A stretch of 64,000 nt of DNA from Methylobacterium nonmethylotrophicum (GTDB lineage Bacteria; Pseudomonadota; Alphaproteobacteria; Rhizobiales; Beijerinckiaceae): positions 310,001 to 374,000 of the forward strand of contig NZ_SRLB01000005.1 in the NCBI RefSeq assembly GCF_004745635.1, in the 5' to 3' direction. The notes beneath the pieces were generated by a model. It had not been told where the DNA came from, ran no database searches, and saw only the letters and a program-made list of their open reading frames with translations. The stretch's first letter is position 1. Each line of letters opens with the position of its first letter. The translations under genes and the position numbers were made by a program. Below are positions 24,296 to 32,917 of the stretch, one piece after another.

Positions 24296-25045
24296 CTACT
24301 TCGCCCCCGGCCCGTAAGGCGGCCGCGGGATCGCCCGGTGGGCCGCCCGCAGGGCCGCCGACCAGCGCTCGCGCAGGTCGTGGAAATAGGGCTCGCCGGC
24401 CTCGATCCGGTGCAGCACCTCGGTGTCGCAGATGTTGCGGCGGATCACCGTGAGGTCGATCGGCAGGCCGACGCCGAGATTCGAGCGCATGGTCGAGTCC
24501 ATCGAGACCAGGCCGACCTTCAGCGCGTCGTAGATGTCGGTCCGGAAGGTCACCGCGCGGTCGAGGATCGGCTTGCCGTATTTGTGCTCGCCGATCTGCA
24601 GGAAGGGCGCGTCCTGGCTGCAGGCGATGAAGTTGCCGGCCGAATAGATCATGTAGAGCCGCATCGGCCCGTCGCCGATCTGGCCGCCGAACAGGAACGA
24701 CACCTCGAAGCGCAGCTGCGCCGCCTCGAAGCCGGCGCGCTCGATCGCCCGGACCTTGCGGATCGCCCGCCCGATCAGCTGCGCGGCGCGGAACATCGTC
24801 GGGGCGTCGTAGATCGTCTCGAGCTTCGCCGTATCGGGATCCTCGACGCCCTCGACCAGGAGCGAGAGCACCGACTGGGTCACCGAGAGGTTGCCGGCCG
24901 AGGCGAGCGCCAGCACCCGCTCGCCGGGCTTGGTGAACATGTGGAGCTTGCGGTAGGTCGAGATGTCGTCGAGGCCCGCATTCGTGCGGGTGTCGGCGAT
25001 CATGACGAGACCCTCCTCCACCAGGATCCCGACGCAGTAGGTCAT
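24296..25045 (-). CDS. Anbu-type proteasome-related peptidase
   Basis: A 249-residue Ntn-hydrolase related to HslV and proteasome beta subunits (ancestral beta subunit). After Met removal Thr2 would be the nucleophile (MTYCVG), with Asp18 in IADTRTN and Lys33 in YRKL completing the usual Ntn set. The later FLFGGQIGDGP and AVTFRTDIYDALKVGLVSMDSTMRSN-type helix match the family. Known Anbu proteins form helical or ring oligomers without a dedicated ATPase. It is last in a four-gene minus-strand set with ATP-grasp, alpha-E and transglutaminase-like genes, the classical Anbu neighbourhood linked by others to making and trimming a peptide-like modification. Confidence 0.95.
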   Translation of the reverse strand: MTYCVGILVEEGLVMIADTRTNAGLDDISTYRKLHMFTKPGERVLALASAGNLSVTQSVLSLLVEGVEDPDTAKLETIYDAPTMFRAAQLIGRAIRKVRAIERAGFEAAQLRFEVSFLFGGQIGDGPMRLYMIYSAGNFIACSQDAPFLQIGEHKYGKPILDRAVTFRTDIYDALKVGLVSMDSTMRSNLGVGLPIDLTVIRRNICDTEVLHRIEAGEPYFHDLRERWSAALRAAHRAIPRPPYGPGAK

Positions 25046-25187
25046 CGCTCGCCACCCCCCTGCGAGCGACCCGATACCGCTCACGGGCGCCACCCTGACG
25101 CAGCCCGTCGCCCGAATCCAGCCGAATCCGCTGCCGCCGGGTGAGGTGGGCCACGCCTATCGCGGCGCCGCCACAGGGAGCCGCGGG

Positions 25188-26069
25188 TCAGCCCTGCGCC
25201 TGCGCCTGGGCCGGCCGGGCTTTCGCCTGCTGGGCCTGGGCCTGGGCCTGGGCCTGGGCCTGGGCGCGGGCATCGTCGACCCGGACCCGGACCGTCATGG
25301 TCTCGGTGCCGCCGCCGGTGCGGCTGCCGCGGACCGGCGCGGCGTCGAGGTAGTCGAGGCCGACCGCCACCCGCAGGTGGGCCTCCGTGACGGCAATGCC
25401 GTGAGCGGGATCGAACCCGACCCAGCCGAGATCCGGCACCCGGGCCTCGACCCAGGCGTGGCCGGCCTCCTGCACCGACACGTCCGGCCGCCAGAAATAG
25501 CCCGAGACGTAGCGCACGGGGATCTCGAGATGGCGCGCCGCCGCGATGAAGACATGGGCGAGGTCCTGCCCCACGCCCTTGCGCAAGGCGAAGGCCTCCG
25601 CCGCGGTGGTGCTGGCGCCGGTCGGGCCGGGGGCGTAGTCGACCGCCTGATGGACGGCGGCGAGCAGGCGGTGGAGCCGGTCGAGGCGGTCGGCGCTGGC
25701 GCCGACCGCCTCGTCGGCGAAGGCCCGGATCGCCTCGTCGGCGACGGCGAAGCGCGATTCGCGCAGGTAGAACGGGTCGGGCAGCCACTCGGCCGTGCCG
25801 CGCATCACCCCGTGGGTCTCGGTGGTCTCGACCTCGCCGGTGACCCGGATGGTCAGCGCCTCCTCCGGGCCGTCGGCACTGAAGACGTGGACGACGTTGC
25901 CGAAGCCGTCCTCGCGCCGGCTCAGGCGACCGTCGACGGTCGGCTCGATGCGCCAGGCGCGCACGTGCTGGCCGTCATGGTCCCGCGGCGTGAGCCGCAG
26001 CATCTGGATCAGGCCCCGGGCCGGGCTGTCGTACTGGTAGACCGTCTCGTGGACGACGCAGATGCGCAT
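25188..26069 (-). CDS. Transglutaminase-like protein, catalytic Cys replaced by Gly
   Basis: A 293-residue member of the transglutaminase-like family found in Anbu operons. Residues 1-90 are the bacterial transglutaminase N-terminal domain (ETVYQYDSPARGLIQ); residues 145-240 are the papain-like core. The core normally reads GVCQD; here it is GVGQD with Gly167 (codon GGG, 25569-25571), while His (GHAWVEA) and Asp (GFDPAHG) are present. Loss of the nucleophile suggests a binding or scaffolding role. The C-terminus is an Ala-Gln dipeptide run encoded by a hexanucleotide repeat. Spacing to the alpha-E gene upstream is 106 nt and to Anbu downstream 142 nt. Confidence 0.9.
   Translation of the reverse strand: MRICVVHETVYQYDSPARGLIQMLRLTPRDHDGQHVRAWRIEPTVDGRLSRREDGFGNVVHVFSADGPEEALTIRVTGEVETTETHGVMRGTAEWLPDPFYLRESRFAVADEAIRAFADEAVGASADRLDRLHRLLAAVHQAVDYAPGPTGASTTAAEAFALRKGVGQDLAHVFIAAARHLEIPVRYVSGYFWRPDVSVQEAGHAWVEARVPDLGWVGFDPAHGIAVTEAHLRVAVGLDYLDAAPVRGSRTGGGTETMTVRVRVDDARAQAQAQAQAQAQQAKARPAQAQAQG
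25231..25265. repeat. Hexanucleotide tandem repeat (CTGGGC)n
   Basis: Nearly six uninterrupted copies of CTGGGC, with imperfect copies on both sides (25195-25215). On the coding strand it reads as alternating Ala-Gln at the end of the transglutaminase-like protein. Change in copy number would alter tail length without shifting the frame. Confidence 0.9.
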
Positions 26070-26175
26070 GGTGTCGCGAAGCTCGCTGTCACGCTGAAAG
26101 CGGGGCCGTGGGGGCGGTCTACACCGTCCCGCGGGACGGCGAAACCTGGCCGGATCCGGGCCCTCCGGCCGACGC

Positions 26176-27120
26176 TCAACCCAGGTACTGCTCGATCACC
26201 GCCGCCCCGAGGCGGTTGTTCTCGGCGATGAACTCCTGGATGAACTCGTGCAGGCCGGAGGCGAAGATCTCGTCGACCGAGAGGTCGTCGAGCTTCGCCG
26301 CCATGCCGCGGGCGAGGCGCTGGCTCGGGCCGCGCCGGCCATAGGCGTCGGCGATGCGGTCGAGGTTGAGCACCAGCATCTCGTAGCAATTGGCGAGGGA
26401 GCGCGGCATCTCGCGGTTGAGGATCAGGAGGTCGGCCACCAGCCAGGGCTTGATGCTCTCGCGGTAGACCCAGTGATAGGCGGTGAGCGCCGAGACCTCG
26501 CGCAGGATCGTGGTCCACTGGAAGTAGTCGAGGCTGCCGCCGACCCGCTCGGTCTCGGGCAGGAGCACGTGGTACTTCACGTCGAGGATGCGGGCGGTGT
26601 TGTCGGCGCGCTCGATGGCGATGCCGAGGCGCGTGAACCAGTAGGAATCGTTGCGCAGCATCGTGCGGTAGGCCGAGCCGTCGAAGGCGAGCGACACGCC
26701 CTTCACCCAGTCGAGGAAGCGGGCGAACTCCTCCCGCGTCATGTCCCGGCCCTCGAAGCTGCGCAGGTGCAGGAAGGCCTCGTTGATCGCCTCCCACATC
26801 TCGCTGGTCAGGGCCGTGCGCACGGAGCGGGCGTTCTCCCGGGCGGTCTGCAGGCAGGAGCGGATCGAGGACGGGTTGTTGGGGCTGAAGGCCAGGAAGT
26901 CGCGGACCGTGTGCTCGTTGACGCTGTCGTAATGCTGCCGGAACAGGTCGATGTTGCCGGCCGAGGCCAAAGCCGATTCCCACTCGTTGGCGTCGGCGCC
27001 GCCGTAATTGGCCGGCAGGGCGGAGAGGCGCAGGGCGGCGTCGAGGATGCGGGCGACGAAGTCGGCGCGCTCGGCGTAGCGCGAGAGCCAGTACAGGTTG
27101 TCGGCGGTGCGGGAGAGCAT
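26176..27120 (-). CDS. Alpha-E domain protein of the Anbu operon
   Basis: A 314-residue all-helical protein of the alpha-E superfamily. It starts MLSRTADNLYWLSRYAERAD, has a conserved TRLGIAIERADNTARI block that mirrors the start (two related halves), and ends in helices with NRLGAAVIEQYLG. Such proteins almost always neighbour or are fused to the circularly permuted ATP-grasp and are assumed to help it act. ATG 27120 is the only start that begins with the family's conserved helix. It lies 107 nt downstream of the ATP-grasp gene. Confidence 0.94.
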   Translation of the reverse strand: MLSRTADNLYWLSRYAERADFVARILDAALRLSALPANYGGADANEWESALASAGNIDLFRQHYDSVNEHTVRDFLAFSPNNPSSIRSCLQTARENARSVRTALTSEMWEAINEAFLHLRSFEGRDMTREEFARFLDWVKGVSLAFDGSAYRTMLRNDSYWFTRLGIAIERADNTARILDVKYHVLLPETERVGGSLDYFQWTTILREVSALTAYHWVYRESIKPWLVADLLILNREMPRSLANCYEMLVLNLDRIADAYGRRGPSQRLARGMAAKLDDLSVDEIFASGLHEFIQEFIAENNRLGAAVIEQYLG

Positions 27121-27227
27121 GGCGGGACTTGAGGGCTCACGCTGTGGCGGTGCGGTCGGACCCGGCCGGGCGCGCCGTGGCGCACGGCCGGGTCCTGGGT
27201 CTCGAGGGCGGATCGTCGCGGCGGCGC

Positions 27228-28667
27228 TCAGCCGTCGAGCACCCAGGTGTCCTTGGTGCCGCCGCCCTGGCTCGAATTGACCACGAGCGAGCCTTCCTTG
27301 AGGGCGACCCGGGTCAGCCCGCCCGGCACGATCCGGATCTCCTCGGCGCCCGAGAGCACGAAGGGCCTGAGGTCCACGTGGCGGGGCGCGACGCCCGAGG
27401 CGACGAAGGTCGGGCAGGTCGAGAGCGCCAGGGTCGGCTGGGCGATGAAGCCGTCCGGCGCGTGGCGCAGCTTGCGGCCGAACTCCTCGATCTCGCGCTT
27501 GGTGGCGTGGGGCCCCACCAGCATGCCGTAGCCGCCCGAGCCGTTGACCTCCTTGACCACGAGGTCGCCGAGGTTCGACAGCACGTAGGAGAGTGCCTCC
27601 TTCTCGCGGCAGCGCCAGGTCGGGACGTTGTGCAGGATCGGCTCCTCGCCGGTGAAGAAGCGCACGATCTCCGGCATGTAGCTGTAGACCGCCTTGTCGT
27701 CGGCGATGCCGGTGCCGACCGCGTTGGCGAGCGTGACGCTGCCGCTCTGGTAGGCGCTCATCAGCCCCGGCACGCCCAGCACCGAGTCGGGCCGGAACAC
27801 CAGGGGATCGAGGAAGTCGTCGTCGATGCGCCGGTAGATCACGTCGACCCGCCGCGGCCCCTCGGTGGTCCGCATGTAGACCACGTCGTCCTTGGTGAAG
27901 AGGTCGGACGCCTCCACCAATTCGACGCCGAGCTTGTCGGCCAGGAACGAGTGCTCGTAGAAGGCCGAGTTGAAGCGGCCGGGCGTGAGCAGCACCACCG
28001 TCGGGTCGCGGGCCGCGCTCATCGGCGCGAGGCTGCGCAGGGTGGCGAGCAGCGCGTCCGGATAAGCCTCCACCGGCGACACCCGGTGCTTGGAGAACAG
28101 CTCGGGGAAGAGCCGCAGCATCACCTCGCGGTTCTCCAGCATGTAGGAGACCCCGGACGGCGTGCGGGCATTGTCCTCCAGCACGAAGAACTGGTCCTCG
28201 CCGGTGCGCACGATGTCGATGCCGGCGATGTGGACGTACTTGCCGTGCGGCACCTCGAAGTCCCGCATCTCGAGCCGGTAATGCGGGTTGCGGTAGACGA
28301 GGTCGCCCGGGATGATGCCGGCCTTGATGCATTCCTGCGGGCCGTAGACGTCGGCCAGGAACATGTTGAGCGCGGTGACGCGCTGCTTGAGGCCGCGCTC
28401 GAGGAACCCCCATTCGGGCTTGGTCAGCACCCGCGGGATGATGTCGAACGGGATCAGGCGCTCGGTCGATTCGTTGTCGCCGTAGACCGCGAAGGTGATG
28501 CCGATCCGGCGGAAGAACAGCTCGGCCTGGCTGCGCCGCGTGTCGAAATGCTCCGGCGGGGTGGTGTCGAGCCAGGTCTTGAGCGCCGCGTACGCCTCGC
28601 GCACGGCGGCCTGGCTCAGTCCGCTCTCCTGGACTCCGGTCATCTCGTCGAACGCGCTGAGCGGCAT
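27228..28667 (-). CDS. Circularly permuted ATP-grasp protein (type 2)
   Basis: A 479-residue ATP-grasp ligase of the CP_ATPgrasp family, predicted to join amino acids or peptides by ATP-dependent amide bonds. Motifs include IPFDIIPRVL, ALNMFLADVYGPQEC, the central EDNARTPSGVSYMLENRE segment, LVVKEVNGSGGYGMLVG (glycine-rich nucleotide loop) and the C-terminal NSSQGGGTKDTWVL. It is the first gene of the Anbu operon, which continues with the alpha-E, transglutaminase-like and Anbu genes. ATG 28667 was taken because MPLSAFDEM starts the conserved part; an upstream in-frame start at 28730 is unsupported. The true product is unknown in any organism as far as I know. Confidence 0.94.
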   Translation of the reverse strand: MPLSAFDEMTGVQESGLSQAAVREAYAALKTWLDTTPPEHFDTRRSQAELFFRRIGITFAVYGDNESTERLIPFDIIPRVLTKPEWGFLERGLKQRVTALNMFLADVYGPQECIKAGIIPGDLVYRNPHYRLEMRDFEVPHGKYVHIAGIDIVRTGEDQFFVLEDNARTPSGVSYMLENREVMLRLFPELFSKHRVSPVEAYPDALLATLRSLAPMSAARDPTVVLLTPGRFNSAFYEHSFLADKLGVELVEASDLFTKDDVVYMRTTEGPRRVDVIYRRIDDDFLDPLVFRPDSVLGVPGLMSAYQSGSVTLANAVGTGIADDKAVYSYMPEIVRFFTGEEPILHNVPTWRCREKEALSYVLSNLGDLVVKEVNGSGGYGMLVGPHATKREIEEFGRKLRHAPDGFIAQPTLALSTCPTFVASGVAPRHVDLRPFVLSGAEEIRIVPGGLTRVALKEGSLVVNSSQGGGTKDTWVLDG

Positions 28668-28805
28668 GGGCGTCCCTCTGTTTGCCCCGAAGCTAGACGC
28701 AAGACGGGGGCCAAGGCAAAGGAAATGCACCTTGAGCCCTTCCGTTGCACCGATCCTCGCGCAAGGTCAGGCAGGTCGTGCCGGGACGCGTCGGGGACGG
28801 GGCGG

Positions 28806-28828
28806 ATCTGCTTACATTTTGAGCAGAT
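28806..28828. repeat. Perfect 7-bp inverted repeat upstream of the ATP-grasp operon
   Basis: ATCTGCT and AGCAGAT are separated by 9 AT-rich bases. It lies about 140 nt upstream of the ATP-grasp start and about 100 nt beyond the radC stop side. It could be an operator or a weak hairpin; there is no T-tract on either strand. Confidence 0.5.
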
Positions 28829-28928
28829 GACTTGGGGCGACCCGGCTCGGCGGCGAGTTCGACGCGCCCCGTCGTCCCGGGGCCGCGCCGCGGGGAACCC
28901 GGCGGGAGGTCGTCCCGGGAGGTCGCCC

Positions 28929-29675
28929 TCAGATCAGCTTCAGCCCCCGGAAGCTCGCATGCCCGTCGCGCCCGACGATGATGTGGTCGTGCACCACGAT
29001 GCCGAGGGGACCGGCGACCGCGACGATGTCGCGGGTCATCTTGATGTCGGCCTGGGACGGCGTCGGGTCGCCGGAGGGGTGGTTGTGGACGAGGATCAGG
29101 GCGGTGGCGGAGAGTTCGAGGGCCCGGCGCACCACCTCGCGGGGATAGACCGGGGTGTGGTCGACGGTGCCGCGGCCCTGCACCTCGTCGGCGATCAGGC
29201 GGTTGCGCTTGTCGAGGAAGAGGAGGCGGAACTCCTCCCGCGGCGCGAAGGCCATCGCGGCCCGGCAGTAATCGATCACGGCCGCCCAGGAGGAGAGGAG
29301 CGGGCGCTCCGCCACCGCGCCGCGGGCCAGGCGGCGGCCGGCCGCCTCCATGATCTTGAGGTCGGTGACCACCGCGGGCCCGATGCCGTCGACCTCGAGC
29401 AGGCGCTCGGTGGGAGCGCTGATGACTTCGGCGAAGCTGCCGAAGCGGGCGATCAGCGCCTTGGCGATCGGCTTGACGTCCCGGCGCGGGATGGCGCGGA
29501 AGAGCACGAGCTCCAGGAACTCGTAGTCCGGCAGCGTGTCCCCTTGCGCGAAGCGGGCGCGCAGGCGGTCGCGGTGGCCGTGGTAATGCGGCTCCTCGGC
29601 CTTCGCCCCGGGCTGCGCGCCCCCTGGCGCCGGCCCGCCGGCCTCCGCGAAACCGGGGCTGCTGCGGCGGGCCAT
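28929..29675 (-). CDS. radC: RadC family protein (JAB/MPN domain)
   Basis: A 248-residue protein. Residues 35-100 hold a helix-hairpin-helix-like DNA-binding part ([17 protein letters not shown]). Residues 125-248 are a JAB metalloprotease-like domain with the zinc pattern [14 protein letters not shown]. Despite the old name, a role in DNA repair is not firmly established. The N-terminal 30 residues are low-complexity. It sits 7 nt downstream of map on the same strand, so the two are co-transcribed. Confidence 0.94.
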   Translation of the reverse strand: MARRSSPGFAEAGGPAPGGAQPGAKAEEPHYHGHRDRLRARFAQGDTLPDYEFLELVLFRAIPRRDVKPIAKALIARFGSFAEVISAPTERLLEVDGIGPAVVTDLKIMEAAGRRLARGAVAERPLLSSWAAVIDYCRAAMAFAPREEFRLLFLDKRNRLIADEVQGRGTVDHTPVYPREVVRRALELSATALILVHNHPSGDPTPSQADIKMTRDIVAVAGPLGIVVHDHIIVGRDGHASFRGLKLI

Positions 29676-29682
29676 GGCGGGC

Positions 29683-30510
29683 TCAGGCTGCGGTGTCGCG
29701 CGGCTTGTCCAGGCCCTTGGGGGAGAGCGTGAAGATCTCGACGCCGGTCTCGGTCACCGCGACGGTGTGCTCGAACTGGGCCGAGAGCGAGCGGTCGCGG
29801 GTGACCGCGGTCCAGCCGTCGGCCAGGACCTTCACGGCCGGGCGGCCGAGATTGATCATCGGCTCGACGGTGAAGAACTGGCCGGGACGCAAGGTGACGC
29901 TGTAGCTCGGCTCGACGTAGTGCAGGATGGTCGGCGCGTCGTGGTAGGTGCGGCCGAGGCCGTGGCCGCAGAAGTCGCGCACCACCGAGCAGCGCTCGCC
30001 CTCGGCATAGGCCTGGATCGCCGCCCCGATGTCGTTGGTGGTGCCGCCGGGCCTGATCGCCGCGATGCCGCGCATCATCGCCTCGTGGGTGATCTCGCAC
30101 AGCCGTGCCGCCTTGCGGGACACCTCGCCCACATAGGCCATGCGGCTCGAATCGCCGTGCCAGCCGTCGACGATCAGGCAGATGTCGAGGTTGACGATGT
30201 CGCCCTCGCGCAGCGGCTTGTCGTTGGGGATGCCGTGGCAGACGACGTGGTTGATCGAGGTGCAGATCGATTTCGGGTAGCCGCGGTAGTGCAGCGAGGC
30301 CGGGTAGGCGCCGTGATCCATCGCGAAGGTGTAGGCGAGGCGGTCGAGGGCCTCGGTGGTGACGCCGGGCGCCACCGCCTCCATCAGCAGGTCGAGGGCC
30401 TCGGCGGTGAGGCGGCCGGCCTTGCGCATCCCCTCGAAGGCCTCGGGGCCGTGGATCGGCGGTTCCTGCCGGCGGCTGTCCTTGACCGCGCTCTGCTCGT
30501 CACGACTCAT
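29683..30510 (-). CDS. map: Methionine aminopeptidase, type I
   Basis: A 275-residue enzyme that removes the initiator methionine from new proteins. The pita-bread fold is complete with metal ligands in [16 protein letters not shown] (two Asp), GHGLG (His), FTVEPMI (Glu) and FEHTV (Glu). There is no SH3-binding extension, so it is the plain bacterial form with a slightly longer N-terminus. ATG 30510 (MSRDEQ) has no strong ribosome site upstream, and a frame extension to 30582 is unsupported. The next gene, radC, follows after 7 nt. Confidence 0.96.
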   Translation of the reverse strand: MSRDEQSAVKDSRRQEPPIHGPEAFEGMRKAGRLTAEALDLLMEAVAPGVTTEALDRLAYTFAMDHGAYPASLHYRGYPKSICTSINHVVCHGIPNDKPLREGDIVNLDICLIVDGWHGDSSRMAYVGEVSRKAARLCEITHEAMMRGIAAIRPGGTTNDIGAAIQAYAEGERCSVVRDFCGHGLGRTYHDAPTILHYVEPSYSVTLRPGQFFTVEPMINLGRPAVKVLADGWTAVTRDRSLSAQFEHTVAVTETGVEIFTLSPKGLDKPRDTAA

Positions 30511-30651
30511 CGGGGGTCCGGAACATGCTGCTGGCGCTCGACGGGGTGTTCGTGATGTAGGCGCTTCCGGCCCCGAAGCCAAGGACGAAGCCGAGGAGGA
30601 CGCAACGCACGACCCCGAGCGCGCCTCGGCGCGGATCGACCCGTGCGCGCC

Positions 30652-30993
30652 TCAGCGCGGATCGACCCAGGCCCGCGGCCGCGCCGGCTCGGCGGCGGGC
30701 GCGCGCTGGGCGACCCGCGTCGCGGCCGGACGCGCGGGAGCGGGCCGGGCCGCGATGTGGCGCCGCACCCGGCGGCCGGCCCGGCGCGGGCGCCTCGACG
30801 ATTCGCCCCAGGCGGCGCCGACGACGCCCCCCACCACGGCGCCGATCGGCCCGGCCACGAGGGCGCCCGCCACCACGCCGGCCCCGGCGCCGACCACGGT
30901 GCGGCTCTGGGCCCGGGCGGCCGGGGCGGCGCCGAGGGCGGCGCCGGCGCTGAGCGCGGCCAGAAGAGCGAGCCTCGGCAGGAAGCGGGTCAC
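30652..30993 (-). CDS. Small secreted glycine-zipper protein (113 aa)
   Basis: A signal peptide (basic MTRFLPR, hydrophobic core, cleavage after ARA near residue 28) is followed by a glycine-zipper-like hydrophobic stretch (VVGAGAGVVAGALVAGPIGAVV) broken as 20-residue repeats of G-x3-G. It ends in an arginine/alanine/proline-rich tail. Such proteins are probably envelope-associated; function unknown. It is transcribed toward map, whose start lies 142 nt further on. Confidence 0.7.
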   Translation of the reverse strand: MTRFLPRLALLAALSAGAALGAAPAARAQSRTVVGAGAGVVAGALVAGPIGAVVGGVVGAAWGESSRRPRRAGRRVRRHIAARPAPARPAATRVAQRAPAAEPARPRAWVDPR

Positions 30994-31164
30994 GGGCGAT
31001 CCTCTCGTGTCTCTCGTCGTGTCTCTCGACGGTCCTGCGGGCCCCGGTGCCGCAAGACCGTGACCAAACGGCGGCGGGCGGTCGCCTGCGCCAGCGGCAC
31101 CCCTAGGCGCGGCGGCGCCGAGGGGCTAGGAGAACCCGAGATCGGGGGCCGGCAGGCTCCCGCA

Positions 31165-31234
31165 GGCAAGGTCCCAACGGGCAAGTCCCCGTGGGCAACT
31201 CCCCGTGGGCAAGTCCCCACGGGCAAGCCCCGCA
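31165..31234. repeat. Five 14-bp tandem repeats upstream of the zinc-finger gene
   Basis: Consecutive units of consensus GGGCAAGTCCCCGT begin at 31165, 31179, 31193, 31207 and 31221, differing at one to five positions. The array ends 18 nt before the ATG of the CHCC protein, so it lies in its leader or promoter. Confidence 0.85.
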
Positions 31235-31252
31235 GGCAGGAACTCGGACGCG

Positions 31253-31510
31253 ATGGCAGACAAGGCGGTCCCGCACTTCCACAACCAGGACGGCGTTCCG
31301 GTCATCCAGGTCGGCTCGAAGGAGTTCATGTGCATCGGCGCGCTGCCGCCGTTCGACCACCCCCACGTCTTCCTGGACATGGGCGCCGACCACGAGATCA
31401 TCTGCCAGTACTGCTCGACCCTGTACCGCTACAGCCCGGGCCTGAAGGCCGGCACGGCGGAGCCGGCCTCGAGCGTCTGGGACGACCGCGCCCGCCTCGC
31501 CGCCGAGTAA
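31253..31510 (+). CDS. CHCC zinc-finger protein (NDUFS6-like)
   Basis: An 85-residue protein with the C-x(n)-H-x(n)-C-x2-C arrangement: Cys in EFMCIG, His in FDHPHVFLDMG and CQYC in IICQYCSTLYRY. This is the zf-CHCC family, related to the zinc subunit NDUFS6 of complex I in alphaproteobacteria and mitochondria. The gene stands alone, far from any nuo genes in view. ATG 31253 is preceded by the 14-bp tandem repeats, and the FAD monooxygenase start lies 3 nt after its stop. Confidence 0.92.
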   Translation: MADKAVPHFHNQDGVPVIQVGSKEFMCIGALPPFDHPHVFLDMGADHEIICQYCSTLYRYSPGLKAGTAEPASSVWDDRARLAAE

Positions 31511-31513
31511 GCC

Positions 31514-32761
31514 TTGCCGGGAAGAGAGTCGCCGCCCCGCACCCTGCCCGGGAGCCGTCCGGTCCCGGACCGGCCGGGCCTGCGCGTCGCGATCGTCGGG
31601 GCCGGCATCGGCGGGCTGACGGCGGCGTTGTGCCTGAGCGCGCGGGGCCACGACGTCACGCTGATCGAGCGGCGCACCGCCTTCAGCGAGGTCGGCGCCG
31701 GGCTGCAGCTCTCGCCCAATGCCAGCCGGATCCTGACCGATCTCGGCCTCGGGCTCCCCCTGCGCCGCGTCGCCGGCGAGCCGGCCCGGGTGCGGATCCG
31801 GGCGCTGACGACCGGCCGCGGCATCGGCGAGATCGCGCTCGGCGAGGCGATGCGCGAGCGCTTCGGCGCGCCCTACTGGGTGGTGCACCGGGCCGACCTC
31901 CAGACCATCCTGCTCGACGCCGCCCGCAGCCGCCCGGGCATCCGCCTGACGATCGGGCGCGCCGTCACGGCCGTGCAGGAGAGCCGGGTGGGCGTCACCC
32001 TGACGCTCGCCAGCGACGGCGGCCGCACCGAGACCCTGGAGGCCGACCTCGTGATCGCCGCCGACGGCGTGCGCTCCGCCCTGCGCGCCGGCCTCGACCG
32101 GCAGCCCCTGCGCCCCCGCGGCGAGGCCGCCTGGCGCGCCACCCTGCCCCGCGAGGCGCTGCCGCCCGAATTCCTGGCCGACGAGACCGGCCTGTGGCTC
32201 GGCCCCGGCCGGCACGTGGTGCATTATCCGATCAACGGCGGGCGCCGGCTCAACCTCGTGGCGGTGGTGCCGGACAGGAGCGGCAGCGAGGATTGGGGCG
32301 CGAGCGGCGAGCCCGCGCGCCTGCGCGCCGCCTTTAGCGATGCCGCCCCGCCGCTCGCCGGCCTGCTCGCCCGGCCCGACTCGTGGCTGGTCTGGTCGCT
32401 CGTCGACCGGCCGGCGGCGCGCCCGATGGCCCGCGGCCGCATCGCGCTGCTCGGCGACGCCGCCCACCCGGTGCTGCCGTTCCTGGCGCAGGGCGCGGCG
32501 CTCGCGATCGAGGACGCCGCGGTGCTCGCCGCCTGCCTCGCTCCCGGCCAGCCGGTGCCGGCGGCGCTCGCGGCCTATGCCCGCGCCCGGACCGAGCGGG
32601 TGCGCACCATCCAGGCCCATGCCCGCCGCAACGGCCGGATCTACCACGCCGGCACCCTGGTCTCCGCCGCCCGCGACGCGGTGATGGGCCGCCTCGGCCC
32701 GGCCCGGATGACCGAGCGCTACGCCTGGCTCTACGGCTGGCGCCCGCTCGGGCCGGCCTGA
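31514..32761 (+). CDS. FAD-dependent monooxygenase (salicylate hydroxylase-like)
   Basis: A 415-residue class A flavoprotein hydroxylase. The Rossmann nucleotide motif VAIVGAGIGGLTAAL lies at residues 25-39, a conserved DG (LVIAADGVRS) in the middle, and the second FAD motif GDAAHPVLPFLAQGAA near residue 315. The group hydroxylates small aromatic rings with NAD(P)H and oxygen; the substrate is not evident. A TTG start at 31514, just after the zinc-finger stop, gives an extra 20 residues before the FAD domain; the ribosome site is weak, so the start is uncertain. Confidence 0.88.
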   Translation: MPGRESPPRTLPGSRPVPDRPGLRVAIVGAGIGGLTAALCLSARGHDVTLIERRTAFSEVGAGLQLSPNASRILTDLGLGLPLRRVAGEPARVRIRALTTGRGIGEIALGEAMRERFGAPYWVVHRADLQTILLDAARSRPGIRLTIGRAVTAVQESRVGVTLTLASDGGRTETLEADLVIAADGVRSALRAGLDRQPLRPRGEAAWRATLPREALPPEFLADETGLWLGPGRHVVHYPINGGRRLNLVAVVPDRSGSEDWGASGEPARLRAAFSDAAPPLAGLLARPDSWLVWSLVDRPAARPMARGRIALLGDAAHPVLPFLAQGAALAIEDAAVLAACLAPGQPVPAALAAYARARTERVRTIQAHARRNGRIYHAGTLVSAARDAVMGRLGPARMTERYAWLYGWRPLGPA

Positions 32762-32831
32762 GGGCTCTTGATCTGAGCCCTTGATCTGAGCCCTTGCCAC
32801 GGCTAACCCGGACCGGCTGGGCAGCGCCCGC

Positions 32832-32917
32832 GCGGACGTGGCGGAATCGGTAGACGCACGAGACTTAAAATCTTGCGACCTCTGGTCGTGCGGGTTCGAG
32901 TCCCGCCGTCCGCACCA
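32832..32917 (+). tRNA. tRNA-Leu (anticodon UAA), CCA encoded
   Basis: The acceptor stem GCGGACG pairs with CGTCCGC (32907-32913), followed by discriminator A and an encoded CCA. The anticodon loop CTTAAAA has TAA at 32866-32868 in a 5-bp stem. The long variable arm (class II) and the GGTTCGAGTCC T-arm are present. It borders the AT-rich islet to its right, a usual type of integration site. Confidence 0.97.
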
